Below are positions 28,158 to 36,190 of a DNA stretch of 64,000 bases, piece after piece. This DNA is from Chloroflexota bacterium. GTDB taxonomy: Bacteria > Chloroflexota > Chloroflexia > Thermomicrobiales > JADLAZ01. The stretch lies in contig JADLAZ010000109.1 of assembly GCA_020849725.1 (NCBI GenBank), positions 46,293 through 110,292 on the forward strand. The letters run 5' to 3'. Made by a program: the position numbers and the translations under genes. The stretch's first letter is position 1; every line of letters starts with the position of its first letter. The notes below the pieces were generated by a model. The model was not told where the DNA came from, searched no databases, and saw only the letters and a list, made by a program, of their open reading frames with translations.

Positions 28158-29306
28158 GTGCCGATAACGAAGCCGAGCGCGATGCCCCCCAGTCTGAACC
28201 GTCGCCACCTGCTGGTCGCCGCCGGCGGGCTGCTGCTGGCCGCCTGTGGCGCGCCTGCCAGCCCGACGACCGCGCCTACGCCGGCCCCTGTCGCCACGAC
28301 TGCACCACCGACGGCCCCGGCTGCGGCCGAGCCGACGAAGCCGGCGCCAGCCGCGACCACTGCCCCGACCAGCGGCAGCCTGACGCCCGTGCGCGTCGGT
28401 TACGTGCCGGTGCTGATCTATGGCCCGCTCTTCATCGCGATCGAGAAGGGCTACTTCCGCGAAGCCGGCATCGAGCCGGTGCTGACGCCGCTGGCTGGCG
28501 GCGCCGACATCATCACTCAGACAGTCGCGGGCAACTTTGAGGCCGGGCTGGGCGGCATGGGCGCCGCCGCTCTCAACGCCGCCCGGCGCAATCTCGGTTT
28601 CCGCATCGTCGCGTCACACCACAGCGAAAGCCCGCCCATGGCCACGCCGCTGGTCGTCGCCCGGAAGAAGAAGGAAGACGGCGTCTACAAGTCCGCCGCC
28701 GATCTGAAGGGCAAGAAGGTCGCTGTCAACGCCCGTGGCTCGGCCAGCGAGTACTGGCTCAACGCCGCCCTGGCCAAGGCCGGGCTGACGATCAAGGACG
28801 TCGACCTGCAGTACCTGCCGTTCGATCAGGTGGCGGCGGCGCTCGACGGTGGCGCGCTCGATGGGTCGCTGCTGGGTGAGCCGCTGGCGACGCTGGCCGA
28901 GCAGAAGAATTTGATCGCGCGCCTGAGCGACGACTTCCTGACCGATGCCCAGGGCACGGTCATCTTCTATAATCTGGCCTGGCTCCAGGCTCAGCCGGCG
29001 CTGGCCGAGCGCTGGCTGACCGCCTGGCTGCGCGGCGCGCGCGATTTGCAAGGCGCCGGCTATCGCCAGCCGGCCAACGCCGCCATCATCGAGAAGTTCA
29101 CCAAGGTGCCGAAGGACGTCGTCGCGCTGGCTAGCTCGCCGCGGCACAACCCGAATGGCGCGCTGAACCTGACCGACATGCAGGCGCAGCAACGCTTCTT
29201 CTCGCAGAACGGCTCGCTGACCTATACTGACCTGATCGACTTGACGACGATCATCGACACCAGCGTGGCCGAGAAGGCCGTCGCCCGCCTCGGCGGTCCG
29301 AAGTAG
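28158..29306 (+). CDS. ABC transporter substrate-binding lipoprotein (NMT1/SsuA-like)
   Basis: This is the extracellular binding lipoprotein of an importer. After NRRHLLVAAGG comes the lipobox LLAAC with Cys30, then an Ala/Pro/Thr-rich tether. The mature part (from about residue 70) has the NMT1/SsuA/TauA pattern: VGYVPVLIYGPLFIAIEKGYF, LKGKKVAVNARGSASE, and a late LLGEPLATLAEQ segment. The GTG at 28158 is preferred because AGGAG lies eight bases upstream. The ligand could be an aliphatic sulfonate, a pyrimidine or thiamin precursor, a riboflavin-like compound or another small molecule. No riboswitch was seen. ATPase and permease follow. Confidence 0.85.
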   Translation: MPITKPSAMPPSLNRRHLLVAAGGLLLAACGAPASPTTAPTPAPVATTAPPTAPAAAEPTKPAPAATTAPTSGSLTPVRVGYVPVLIYGPLFIAIEKGYFREAGIEPVLTPLAGGADIITQTVAGNFEAGLGGMGAAALNAARRNLGFRIVASHHSESPPMATPLVVARKKKEDGVYKSAADLKGKKVAVNARGSASEYWLNAALAKAGLTIKDVDLQYLPFDQVAAALDGGALDGSLLGEPLATLAEQKNLIARLSDDFLTDAQGTVIFYNLAWLQAQPALAERWLTAWLRGARDLQGAGYRQPANAAIIEKFTKVPKDVVALASSPRHNPNGALNLTDMQAQQRFFSQNGSLTYTDLIDLTTIIDTSVAEKAVARLGGPK

Positions 29307-29359
29307 CAGTTCGCGCCTCACCGCCCGTCGCGGCGGAGCGCAGCCGGAGCCACCCGACC

Positions 29360-30151
29360 ATGAGCCTGGCCGAAACCGGCCCGTCACCAGCCATTGCCGC
29401 CCCCGCGCCGGCCGTCGAGGTGATCGGCCTGCGGAAGACCTACGCCGGCGAGGCTGGTCTGGTGACCGCCCTCGATGGCGTCGATCTGCGGGTGTGGGCC
29501 GGCGAGTTCGTCTGCCTGGTCGGACCGAGCGGCTGCGGCAAGACGACACTGCTGCGTCTCCTCGGCGGCCTGGAGGCGCCGACCGCCGGCACCGTGCGTC
29601 TGCCGGCCAGCGCCGACCGACCGGCGCAGGCGATGGTCTTTCAGGGGCAGGCATTGCTGCCATGGTGTTCGGTGCGTGACAACATCGCCTACGGGCTGGG
29701 GCTGCGCGGCGTGCGGCGTCCGGAGCGTCACCGCGTCGCCGCGCGCCTGATCGAGACCGTCGGGCTGAGCGGCTTTGGCGCTGCCTACCCGCATGAGCTG
29801 TCGGAGGGCATGCGGCAGCGGGCGAATATCGCCCGGGCGCTGGCGGTCGAGCCGGCGGTGCTGCTGATGGACGAGCCGTTCGCCAACCTGGACGAGCAGA
29901 ACCGCTGGCTGATGCAGGAGGAGCTGCTGCGGCTGTGGAGCGTTAGCCGCCAGGCTGTGCTGTTCGTCACCCACAGCCTGGACGAGGCGCTGCTGCTGGC
30001 CGACCGCATTGTCGTCTTCTCGGCGCGTCCCGGTCGTGTGCTGGCCGACATCGCCGTTCCATTCCCGCGCCCGCGCTCACTGATCGATCTGAAAGGCACG
30101 CCCGAGTACGGCGCGCTCAACGCCCGACTGTGGCGGCTCTTGCGAGGGTAA
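29360..30151 (+). CDS. ABC transporter ATP-binding protein (SsuB/TauB type)
   Basis: The 263-residue ATPase has all motifs: Walker A GPSGCGKTT, Q-loop FQGQALLPW, signature LSEGMRQR (Glu replaces the usual first Gly of LSGG), Walker B LLMDEPF and the switch His in THSLDEA. It powers the importer encoded by its neighbours. The gap to the binding protein is 53 bases and to the permease 34 bases, all one strand, so this is one operon. Confidence 0.9.
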   Translation: MSLAETGPSPAIAAPAPAVEVIGLRKTYAGEAGLVTALDGVDLRVWAGEFVCLVGPSGCGKTTLLRLLGGLEAPTAGTVRLPASADRPAQAMVFQGQALLPWCSVRDNIAYGLGLRGVRRPERHRVAARLIETVGLSGFGAAYPHELSEGMRQRANIARALAVEPAVLLMDEPFANLDEQNRWLMQEELLRLWSVSRQAVLFVTHSLDEALLLADRIVVFSARPGRVLADIAVPFPRPRSLIDLKGTPEYGALNARLWRLLRG

Positions 30152-30185
30152 TGAGGGTTGCGTACTGGGTGTTGGAGCATGACTC

Positions 30186-31874
30186 ATGCGCCATCTTGAT
30201 CGCTGGCTGAGTTGGTTATCGCCGCTGGTTCTGCTGGCGATCTGGGAGGTCGCGGCGCGCTCCGGTTGGCTGAACCCAGCCTTCTTTCCGCCGCCATCGG
30301 CGATCGTCGAGACGGCGCTGGCGCTGGAGCGCAGCGGCGTGCTGTGGCAGCACCTGGCGGCGACGCTGAGCCGGTTGCTGCTCGGCTTCGCCGCCGGGGC
30401 GTTACCGGCGGTCGCGCTGGGGCTGGTGCTGGGTCTGTCGCGGCCATGGCGCCTGGTGGTGCTGCCGATCGCCAACGTGCTGTACACCATCCCCAAGATC
30501 GCCATCCTACCGCTGGTGCTGCTGGTGCTGGGCCTGGGTGAGACAAGCAAGATCGCTATCACCGCCATCAGCGTCTTCTTCCTGGTGCTGCTGAATACGA
30601 CGGCTGGCGTGCTGGGCATCGAGCGGCGCTATTTGGATGTGGCCCGCAACTTCGGCGCATCGCGCTGGCAGGTCGTGCGAACAGTGGCGTTGCCGGGCGC
30701 CTTGCCGCTGGTCCTGACCGGATGCAAACTGGGCCTCGGCTTCGCGCTGATCGTCGTCGTCGGCACAGAGTTCGTCGTCTCCGGCGCGCGCACTGGCGTC
30801 GGCGTGCTGCTCTGGGAGAGCTGGCAGATCCTCAACATCGAGGCGATGTATGTCGGGTTAGTGCTGACGGCGCTGCTCGGCTGGGGCATGAATCTGGCGG
30901 TGGACGAGGTGGAACGCTGGCTGACGCCGTGGCAGGTGAGCCGCGCCAGCGCCCATGAGGAAGGACGCATGATGAGCTGGCGGGTGTGGCTGCGGGCAAC
31001 GCGACCGTTCTCGTTCACGGCGACATTTGTGCCGATCACGCTCGGGGCGGCGCTGGCGGCGCTGGATGGCGCGTTCAATCCCTGGCTCTACCTGCTGACG
31101 CTCGCCGGCGCGACAGCGGTGCATGCCGGCGCCAACATGGCCAACGACTACTATGACCACCTGTCGGGTGTCGACCAGCCCGACTCGCTCGGCCCCAGCG
31201 GCGTAATTCAGCGCGCGCTGCTGACACCGGCGCAACTGCTGCGCGGCACGGCGGTTGCCTTTGGCATCGGCATCGTCATCGGCCTGTATCTGGTGGCCGT
31301 CGCCGGACCGGCGATCCTCTGGCTGGGGCTGGTCAGTGTGCCGCTGGCGTTCTTTTACACCGGCCGGCCGTTCACCTTCGGCTACAAGGGCTTTGGCGAG
31401 TTGATCGTCCTCGTCTTCATGGGGCCGGTGATGGTGCTGGGCAGCTACTTCGTTCAGGCCCAGCGTTTCGACCTGGCGCCGCTGCTGGTGTCGCTGCCGG
31501 TGGCGCTGCTGGTGGCGGCTATTCTGCACGCCAATAATATGCGCGATGTCGAGGGCGATCGAGCGGTCGGCAAGCAGACGCTGGCGGCGCTGCTCGGCCG
31601 AGACGGCGCGACATGGGAGTACTATCTACTCATCTTTGGCGGCTATGTGATCGTGCTGCTGCTGGCGCTCCTCCGAATCGCGCCACCCGCGACGCTGTTG
31701 ACACTGCTGACGCTGCCAACGGCCGTGTCGCTGGCACGAGTCGTCGCCCAGACCCACGAGGCGCGCACGCTGAACGTCGTGTTGCGCAAGACAGCCGGGC
31801 TGCATCTGCGCTTCGGCATGCTCTTGATCCTGGGCGTGCTGGCGCCGGTGGCACTGCGCTGGGTTGGCCAGTAG
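30186..31874 (+). CDS. fusion of ABC importer permease and MenA/UbiA-family prenyltransferase
   Basis: Residues 1-258 are a complete SsuC/TauC-type permease: six membrane helices and the coupling segment RNFGASRWQVVRTVALPGALP with its EAA-like Gly. Residues 262-562 form a complete UbiA prenyltransferase close to MenA, starting MSWRVWLRATRPFSF, with both Asp motifs, NDYYDHLSGVD and NNMRDVEGD, and about eight helices. MenA attaches a prenyl chain to 1,4-dihydroxy-2-naphthoate in menaquinone synthesis. There is no stop codon between the parts. GAGGAAGG at 30957-30964 followed by ATG 30969 or 30972 could start the second part independently. Whether one or two proteins are made is open. Confidence 0.8.
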   Translation: MRHLDRWLSWLSPLVLLAIWEVAARSGWLNPAFFPPPSAIVETALALERSGVLWQHLAATLSRLLLGFAAGALPAVALGLVLGLSRPWRLVVLPIANVLYTIPKIAILPLVLLVLGLGETSKIAITAISVFFLVLLNTTAGVLGIERRYLDVARNFGASRWQVVRTVALPGALPLVLTGCKLGLGFALIVVVGTEFVVSGARTGVGVLLWESWQILNIEAMYVGLVLTALLGWGMNLAVDEVERWLTPWQVSRASAHEEGRMMSWRVWLRATRPFSFTATFVPITLGAALAALDGAFNPWLYLLTLAGATAVHAGANMANDYYDHLSGVDQPDSLGPSGVIQRALLTPAQLLRGTAVAFGIGIVIGLYLVAVAGPAILWLGLVSVPLAFFYTGRPFTFGYKGFGELIVLVFMGPVMVLGSYFVQAQRFDLAPLLVSLPVALLVAAILHANNMRDVEGDRAVGKQTLAALLGRDGATWEYYLLIFGGYVIVLLLALLRIAPPATLLTLLTLPTAVSLARVVAQTHEARTLNVVLRKTAGLHLRFGMLLILGVLAPVALRWVGQ

Positions 31875-31958
31875 GCCGGTCCCGGTGGTCGGGGCGGTTG
31901 GACGAGCATGCTATGATGGAGCCATCGGCAATCGCGTGGCGAGCAAAGGATGTGGCCG

Positions 31959-32378
31959 ATGGCGAATGCGCAGGTAATCGCAGTCATCGACGACGACGCC
32001 GATTACCAGAACCTGCTGGAGCAAGTGCTGGGCGATGCCGGCTACCGGGTGATCGGCTTCCCGGTCGGCGAAGGTGCGGCCGAGGTGATCCGCGCTGCCG
32101 GGGCGAGCCTGGTCATCCTCGACCTGCGGTTGCCGGGCGTCAGCGGCTATCATGTTCTCAATCGCTTGCTGACCGACCCGGCGACGACGCACATCCCCGT
32201 GTTGGTCTGCACCGGCGCGCCGTGGGTGCCGGACGAGCGGGCGCCGTTTGCCGCCATGGGCGTGCGCGTGCTGCCGAAGCCCTTCGACCTGGACGACTTG
32301 ATCGACGTCGTCGCGGCGATGCTGGCGGTGGCGCTGGTCGTGCCGGAGACAGTGCCGGCCGAGGCGCCGCCGGGCTGA
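31959..32378 (+). CDS. single-domain response regulator
   Basis: The 139-residue protein is a receiver domain with no output domain. It has the acidic pair in VIDDD (Asp11-13), the phospho-acceptor Asp55 in VILDLRLPG, Thr85 in VCTG and Lys107 in LPKPFD. A hydrophobic, Pro/Ala-rich tail follows. It may work like CheY or DivK-type relay proteins. No histidine kinase is encoded nearby. I start at ATG 31959, with AAGGA about ten bases before; ATG 31950 is too close. TATGAT at 31911-31916 is a candidate -10. Confidence 0.85.
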   Translation: MANAQVIAVIDDDADYQNLLEQVLGDAGYRVIGFPVGEGAAEVIRAAGASLVILDLRLPGVSGYHVLNRLLTDPATTHIPVLVCTGAPWVPDERAPFAAMGVRVLPKPFDLDDLIDVVAAMLAVALVVPETVPAEAPPG

Positions 32379-32466
32379 GCCGACCCACCAGCGGCGGTCG
32401 GATATACTGGGGGGGCTGACGCAACCCGGCTCGTCGCTCGCCGCTGTCACCAGGACGTCGCCCCTC

Positions 32467-33927
32467 ATGACTGTCGCCCCGCCCAGCCTGCTCGCGCCCA
32501 TCACCACGCCGTGGACTCCGCCAACGGTCGCTATCATCACGCTGGGCTGCAAGCTCAACCAGGCCGACTCCGACCGGTTAACCGAGGCTTTCCAGGCGCG
32601 TGGCTTCCGGCCAGTGGCCGAGGACCAACCGGCCGACGCCGTGGTCGTCAATACCTGCACCGTCACCCACGTCGCCGATCGCAAATCGCGCCAAATGCTG
32701 CGCCGGGCACGCCGGCTGAACCAGCAGGCGGTCGTGGCCGCCGTCGGCTGCTACCCGGCGGTCGCACCGGACGATCTGCGGGCGATGCCCGAGGTCGATC
32801 TGGTGCTCGGCACGCGCGATAAGCTGGCGGTGGTTGAGCAGGTGGCCCGGCGGCTGGCCCGGCCGGCGGCAACCGCGCTCGACGCACCGGCACTCGTGCC
32901 TGCGCGGGCCCTGACGCGGGCGCTGGTGAAGATCGAGGAGGGTTGCGACGCGCGCTGCACCTTCTGCATCATCCCACGCGCCCGCGGCGACCTGACCAGC
33001 CTGCCGGCCGACGCGATCGTCGCCGAGATCGCCCGCCTGGCTGCCGACCACTACGAGGTCGTGTTGACCGGCACCAACGTCGGCCGCTACGGCTACGAGA
33101 TCGACCGGGCGCGCCAGCTGCCGGAGCTGCTGCGCCGAGTGTTGGCCGAGACGCCGGTGCGCCGCCTGCGCCTGACCTCGGTCGAGCCGTCGGACCTGAC
33201 GCCGGCGCTGCTGGCGCTCTGGCGCGATGAGCCGCGGCTGGCGCGCCACTTCCATCTCGCGCTGCAGGCCGGCAGCGACCCGGTGCTGCGGGCGATGCGC
33301 CGCCGCTACAACACGGCCCAGTTCGCCCGCGCCGTCGCACGCCTGCGCGCGGTCGTGCCCGAGGTGGCGATCACAACCGACATCATCGCCGGCTTCCCCG
33401 GCGAGACGGAGGCCGATCACGCCGCGACGCTCGCCTTCGCCCGCGCCATCGGCTTCAGCCGCATCCACGTCTTCCCCTACTCGCCACGCCGTGGCACCCC
33501 CGCCGCGAGCCTGCCCAACCAGGTGCCCGACCCCGTCCGCGACCGCCGCTGCGCCAACCTGCGCGCCCTCGGCGCCGAAGCGGCCGCCACCTACGCCCGC
33601 CGCTGGTTGGGCCGGACCGTGCCGGTGCTGTGGGAGGAAGAAGGGCCAGGAGGCCAGGAGGCCAGGAGGCCAGGAGGAGCAGGTGACCGGAAGGCGGTGG
33701 AGTACCGAACCGTAGGGGCGCTTCGCGAAGCGCCCCTACCCACCGTTCCTCCCGTGCCTCCTGGCCTCCTGGCCTCCTGGTCCGGCCACACCGACACCTA
33801 CCTGCGTGTCGTGGCGGCGGCGCCGGCCGGGTGGTACCTGGCCGGCCAGGTGACACCGGTGCGGCTGACGGCGCTGCTTGAAGACGGCGTGGCCGGCGAT
33901 CTACTGGCGGAGGAGGCGGCGCCATGA
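32467..33927 (+). CDS. mtaB: tRNA (N6-threonylcarbamoyladenosine-37) methylthiotransferase, with in-frame palindromic insertion
   Basis: MtaB converts t6A to ms2t6A at position 37 of ANN-decoding tRNAs using radical SAM chemistry. The 486-residue chain has the N-terminal MTTase Cys set (LGCKLNQ, NTCTVT, VGCYP), the radical-SAM motif CDARCTFC, and QAGSDPVLRAMRRRY, DIIAGFPGETE and FPYSPRRGTPA. The C-terminal TRAM-like part runs from RWLGRTVPVLWEEE to VTPVRLTALLEDG. Residues 394-438, encoded by 33646-33780, interrupt that part with Gly/Pro/Arg-rich sequence made from an inverted-repeat element. Without it the length would be about 441, normal for the family. TATACT at 32402-32407 is a likely -10. 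The stop overlaps the next gene. Confidence 0.88.
   Translation: MTVAPPSLLAPITTPWTPPTVAIITLGCKLNQADSDRLTEAFQARGFRPVAEDQPADAVVVNTCTVTHVADRKSRQMLRRARRLNQQAVVAAVGCYPAVAPDDLRAMPEVDLVLGTRDKLAVVEQVARRLARPAATALDAPALVPARALTRALVKIEEGCDARCTFCIIPRARGDLTSLPADAIVAEIARLAADHYEVVLTGTNVGRYGYEIDRARQLPELLRRVLAETPVRRLRLTSVEPSDLTPALLALWRDEPRLARHFHLALQAGSDPVLRAMRRRYNTAQFARAVARLRAVVPEVAITTDIIAGFPGETEADHAATLAFARAIGFSRIHVFPYSPRRGTPAASLPNQVPDPVRDRRCANLRALGAEAAATYARRWLGRTVPVLWEEEGPGGQEARRPGGAGDRKAVEYRTVGALREAPLPTVPPVPPGLLASWSGHTDTYLRVVAAAPAGWYLAGQVTPVRLTALLEDGVAGDLLAEEAAP
33646..33780. repeat. 135-bp composite palindromic element inserted in frame in mtaB
   Basis: CCAGGAGG is repeated four times at 33646-33677 and its complement CCTCCTGG three times at 33757-33780, making 24-bp perfect inverted arms. 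Between them sits a perfect 28-bp palindrome (33712-33739) that starts GTAGGGGCGC and ends GCGCCCCTAC. The length is 135 bases, 45 codons, and there is no stop in the mtaB frame. Related ends occur at 4914 and 25355, and related purine-rich arms at 59221-59265. Confidence 0.85.
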
Positions 33928-34118
33928 CGCTCGAGCCACCGCGCCGGCTGACCGTAACGGTGCGGACGCGGCAGGGGCAGGTGCTGGACGTGGAGCTGGA
34001 TCTGGAGCAGGCCGATGAAGTCGACGCGGCGCTGATCCAGATGGTGACGGCGCTGTTCGACCTGGCGCGGCCGGACCTGGTGCGATCGGTCACGTTCGAC
34101 ATCGACCGGCCGGAGTGA
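33924..34118 (+). CDS. small acidic protein of unknown function
   Basis: This 64-residue protein is translated from an ATG that overlaps the mtaB stop (ATGA), and its own stop overlaps the next gene's GTG. It has no Cys, signal or membrane helix. It reads as a beta strand pair (RLTVTVRTRQGQVLDVELDL) followed by an amphipathic helix and a last strand with Asp and Arg. The overlapping arrangement and ordinary codon use argue that it is real. I recognise no family. Confidence 0.55.
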   Translation: MTLEPPRRLTVTVRTRQGQVLDVELDLEQADEVDAALIQMVTALFDLARPDLVRSVTFDIDRPE

Positions 34119-34537
34119 GCGAGCCGACCGGCCACTACCTGCTGGTGATGCGCCTGCCGGCGACGAGGATGGTGCGCATCGGCGCGCGGCCGGCGGCGTC
34201 GTTCGCCGCTGGTTGGCACGTGTATGCTGGCAGCGCGCTTGGCAGTGGGGGGCTAGCGGCGCGGCTGGCTCGGCACCAGCGTGCCGAAAAGCGGCCCCAC
34301 TGGCACATCGACTGGCTGCTGGCAGCCGCGGAACTGGCGGCGATCTGGGCGAGACCGGGCGCGACCGGGCGCGAGTGTGGCTGGGTGACGGCGCTGGAGG
34401 CACTCGGTGGTCGACGCCAGCCGCCCCACTTCGGCAGCGGCGATTGTCGTTGTCCCGGCCACCTGGTCTGGTTCACCGCCGAGCCGGACCTGGCGCGGCT
34501 GCGCGACGCGACAGGTGCGCCGGCCTTCCGGCCGTGA
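34115..34537 (+). CDS. DUF123 (GIY-YIG-related) domain protein
   Basis: The 140-residue protein matches the DUF123 family. Marks are FAAGWHVYAGSALGSGGLAARLARH, PHWHIDWLLAAAEL, a CGWV segment, and GSGDCRCPGHLVWF with its Cys/His cluster. The family resembles GIY-YIG nucleases and is sometimes joined to endonuclease III, but its activity is unknown. It begins at GTG 34115 overlapping the previous stop and is the third gene of a chain mtaB-small protein-DUF123. Confidence 0.85.
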   Translation: MSEPTGHYLLVMRLPATRMVRIGARPAASFAAGWHVYAGSALGSGGLAARLARHQRAEKRPHWHIDWLLAAAELAAIWARPGATGRECGWVTALEALGGRRQPPHFGSGDCRCPGHLVWFTAEPDLARLRDATGAPAFRP

Positions 34538-34631
34538 CCCGCTCCCTGATCGCGTCGTATGGACCCGGTTCAGCGGCCGGCCGCGACGGGTGCCCGCTCG
34601 AGCAGCCGCTGCGCCCAGATGGTGGCATGCT

Positions 34632-35345
34632 CTAGTTCACCATTGGCCAGCGGCCCTCGCCGCCGGCCACGAAGAAGCTCTCCGGCGGCGCCACCGGCGT
34701 CAGGCCCATGGCGCGGAACGCCTTGACGATCGCGCCGGCCGCCTTGCCGAAGACACCGCCGCGCAGCATGATCAGCGCCATCATGATCTCGGCCAGGAGG
34801 GGGAGAACGAGGCCCAGGAAGGCGTCGGGGGTGAAGTCCTCGGCGCGCGCCAGCAGTGAGTCGCCCCTGGCCAGCGCCAGCGCGCGCTCGGCCGCCGCGG
34901 TCGCCGCCGCGTGCTGATGGCTCAGGCCGAGCATGGCCAGCGCCGGGTTGTTGGCGATGTAGACGGCGGCGCCGATGACCAGCAGCACCGTCGCCAGCGC
35001 GGCGTGGGCGGCGTGGGAGCGCCGGTGCGCGGCCCACAGCGCCAGGATCACCGGCGTCATGAGCAGCAGCGTGAGGACGTTCCAGAGTCCGAGGCCGCGC
35101 AGGCCCAGGAACCAGTTGGCCTGCAGGATGGCGAACCAGTCGGCCACCGTGCCGGCGCCGGGATCAGGCGTCGCCATGCCGGGCACGAACGTCAGGACGA
35201 TATCCAGCAGCGCGATCAGCACGATGGCCAGCGCCGCGCTGCCGGCCTTGGGGAACAGGCCGCGCCAGCCGGCGTCGGCCGGGTCAGCCGCCGCGTCGAC
35301 CCGTGGCGGGCGCGCGGCCGGGGCGGAAACGGCGGTGATAGTCAT
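34632..35345 (-). CDS. DUF4386-like membrane protein
   Basis: The 237-residue protein has about six membrane helices. The arrangement resembles DUF4386: an early helix ending FVPG, a pair around NVLTLLLMTPVILALW, and the segment AVYIANNPALAMLGLSHQHAAATAAAERALALARGD spread over a helix and loop. It starts at ATG 35345, preceded by AGGAGG at good distance; longer upstream readings are not protein-like. Function is unknown. It is convergent with the DUF123 gene and divergent from the Uma2 gene. Confidence 0.65.
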   Translation of the reverse strand: MTITAVSAPAARPPRVDAAADPADAGWRGLFPKAGSAALAIVLIALLDIVLTFVPGMATPDPGAGTVADWFAILQANWFLGLRGLGLWNVLTLLLMTPVILALWAAHRRSHAAHAALATVLLVIGAAVYIANNPALAMLGLSHQHAAATAAAERALALARGDSLLARAEDFTPDAFLGLVLPLLAEIMMALIMLRGGVFGKAAGAIVKAFRAMGLTPVAPPESFFVAGGEGRWPMVN

Positions 35346-35504
35346 CGCCGGCCTCCTGCCACGACAGACCACCAGGCGGGCGGCCGGCGTCGGGTAGCCA
35401 GGCGCTTCGCCCGCGCCTCCAAGATACGCCCAGTCGCTGCGGCACGCCGGCCCAACGGTATACTGCACCCTGGAACTCATCGACTCCGCGCCCGGAGGCA
35501 CCGC

Positions 35505-36107
35505 ATGCAGACGGTGACGACGACCGACACGAGCACGCCCCGCCTCTACCGCTGGACCCGCCAGGAGGTCGAGCGGCTGGCTGAGTTAGGCGCCTTCGAA
35601 GGCGTGCATGTCGAGTTGATTGAAGGGCAAATCGTCGAGATGTCGCCGAACGGACCGCGCCACACTGGACTGACCAATCGGGGACGCAAGGCGCTGGAGC
35701 GGGCGTTTCCGGCCGACCGCTACACCGTCCGGCCGGAGGCGCCGCTGGCGCTGAGCGACTGGAGCGCGCCGGAGCCGGACATGCTTGTGGCCGTCGGTGG
35801 TGACGCCGACTATATGACCGCGCACCCGACGGCTGCCCAGGCGGCGCTGGTCGTCGAAGTCGCCGACAGCAGCATTGCCTACGATCGCGGGTACAAGGCC
35901 GACCTGTATGCCGCCGCCGGCATCCGGGACTACTGGGTCGTCGATGTGTCAGCCGGCGTGGTCGTCGTGCTGCGCGCGCCACGGCCGGACGAGACCAGCC
36001 GGACCGGGCAGCGCTATGCCGAGCGACACGACTACCGGTCGGGCGAGCAGATCGCGCCGCTGGCGGCCGGCGCGGCGCCGGTCACCGTTGCTGAGTTGCT
36101 GCCGTAG
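35505..36107 (+). CDS. Uma2-family (DUF820) PD-(D/E)XK nuclease-fold protein
   Basis: The 200-residue chain shows the Uma2 pattern: TRQEVERLAELGAFEGVHVELIEGQIVEMSP split over helix and strand, HTGLTNRGRKALERAF, PEPDMLVAVGG, LVVEVADSSIAYDRGYKADLYAAAGIRDYWVVD across the core strands, and a C-terminal GEQIAPL. The PD, E-x-A/V and K residues form a nuclease-like site. These proteins are abundant in Chloroflexota and Cyanobacteria; their biological role is unclear. GGAGG precedes ATG 35505, and TATACT at 35458-35463 is a likely -10. A second Uma2 gene lies at 57644. Confidence 0.85.
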   Translation: MQTVTTTDTSTPRLYRWTRQEVERLAELGAFEGVHVELIEGQIVEMSPNGPRHTGLTNRGRKALERAFPADRYTVRPEAPLALSDWSAPEPDMLVAVGGDADYMTAHPTAAQAALVVEVADSSIAYDRGYKADLYAAAGIRDYWVVDVSAGVVVVLRAPRPDETSRTGQRYAERHDYRSGEQIAPLAAGAAPVTVAELLP

Positions 36108-36190
36108 CCGCCGGCCGGCGGTGGGTGGGCGGAGTGGACGAGGTGGACGGGATGGGCGCCGTCGAGGGATGACGCAGGCGTGGCGCCTCC

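Noticed and set aside
33646..33780. Possible CRISPR or tandem-repeat array from the CCAGGAGG units
   Set aside because: Units are only 8 bases, without spacers, and the right half is the inverted complement of the left; no cas gene is near.
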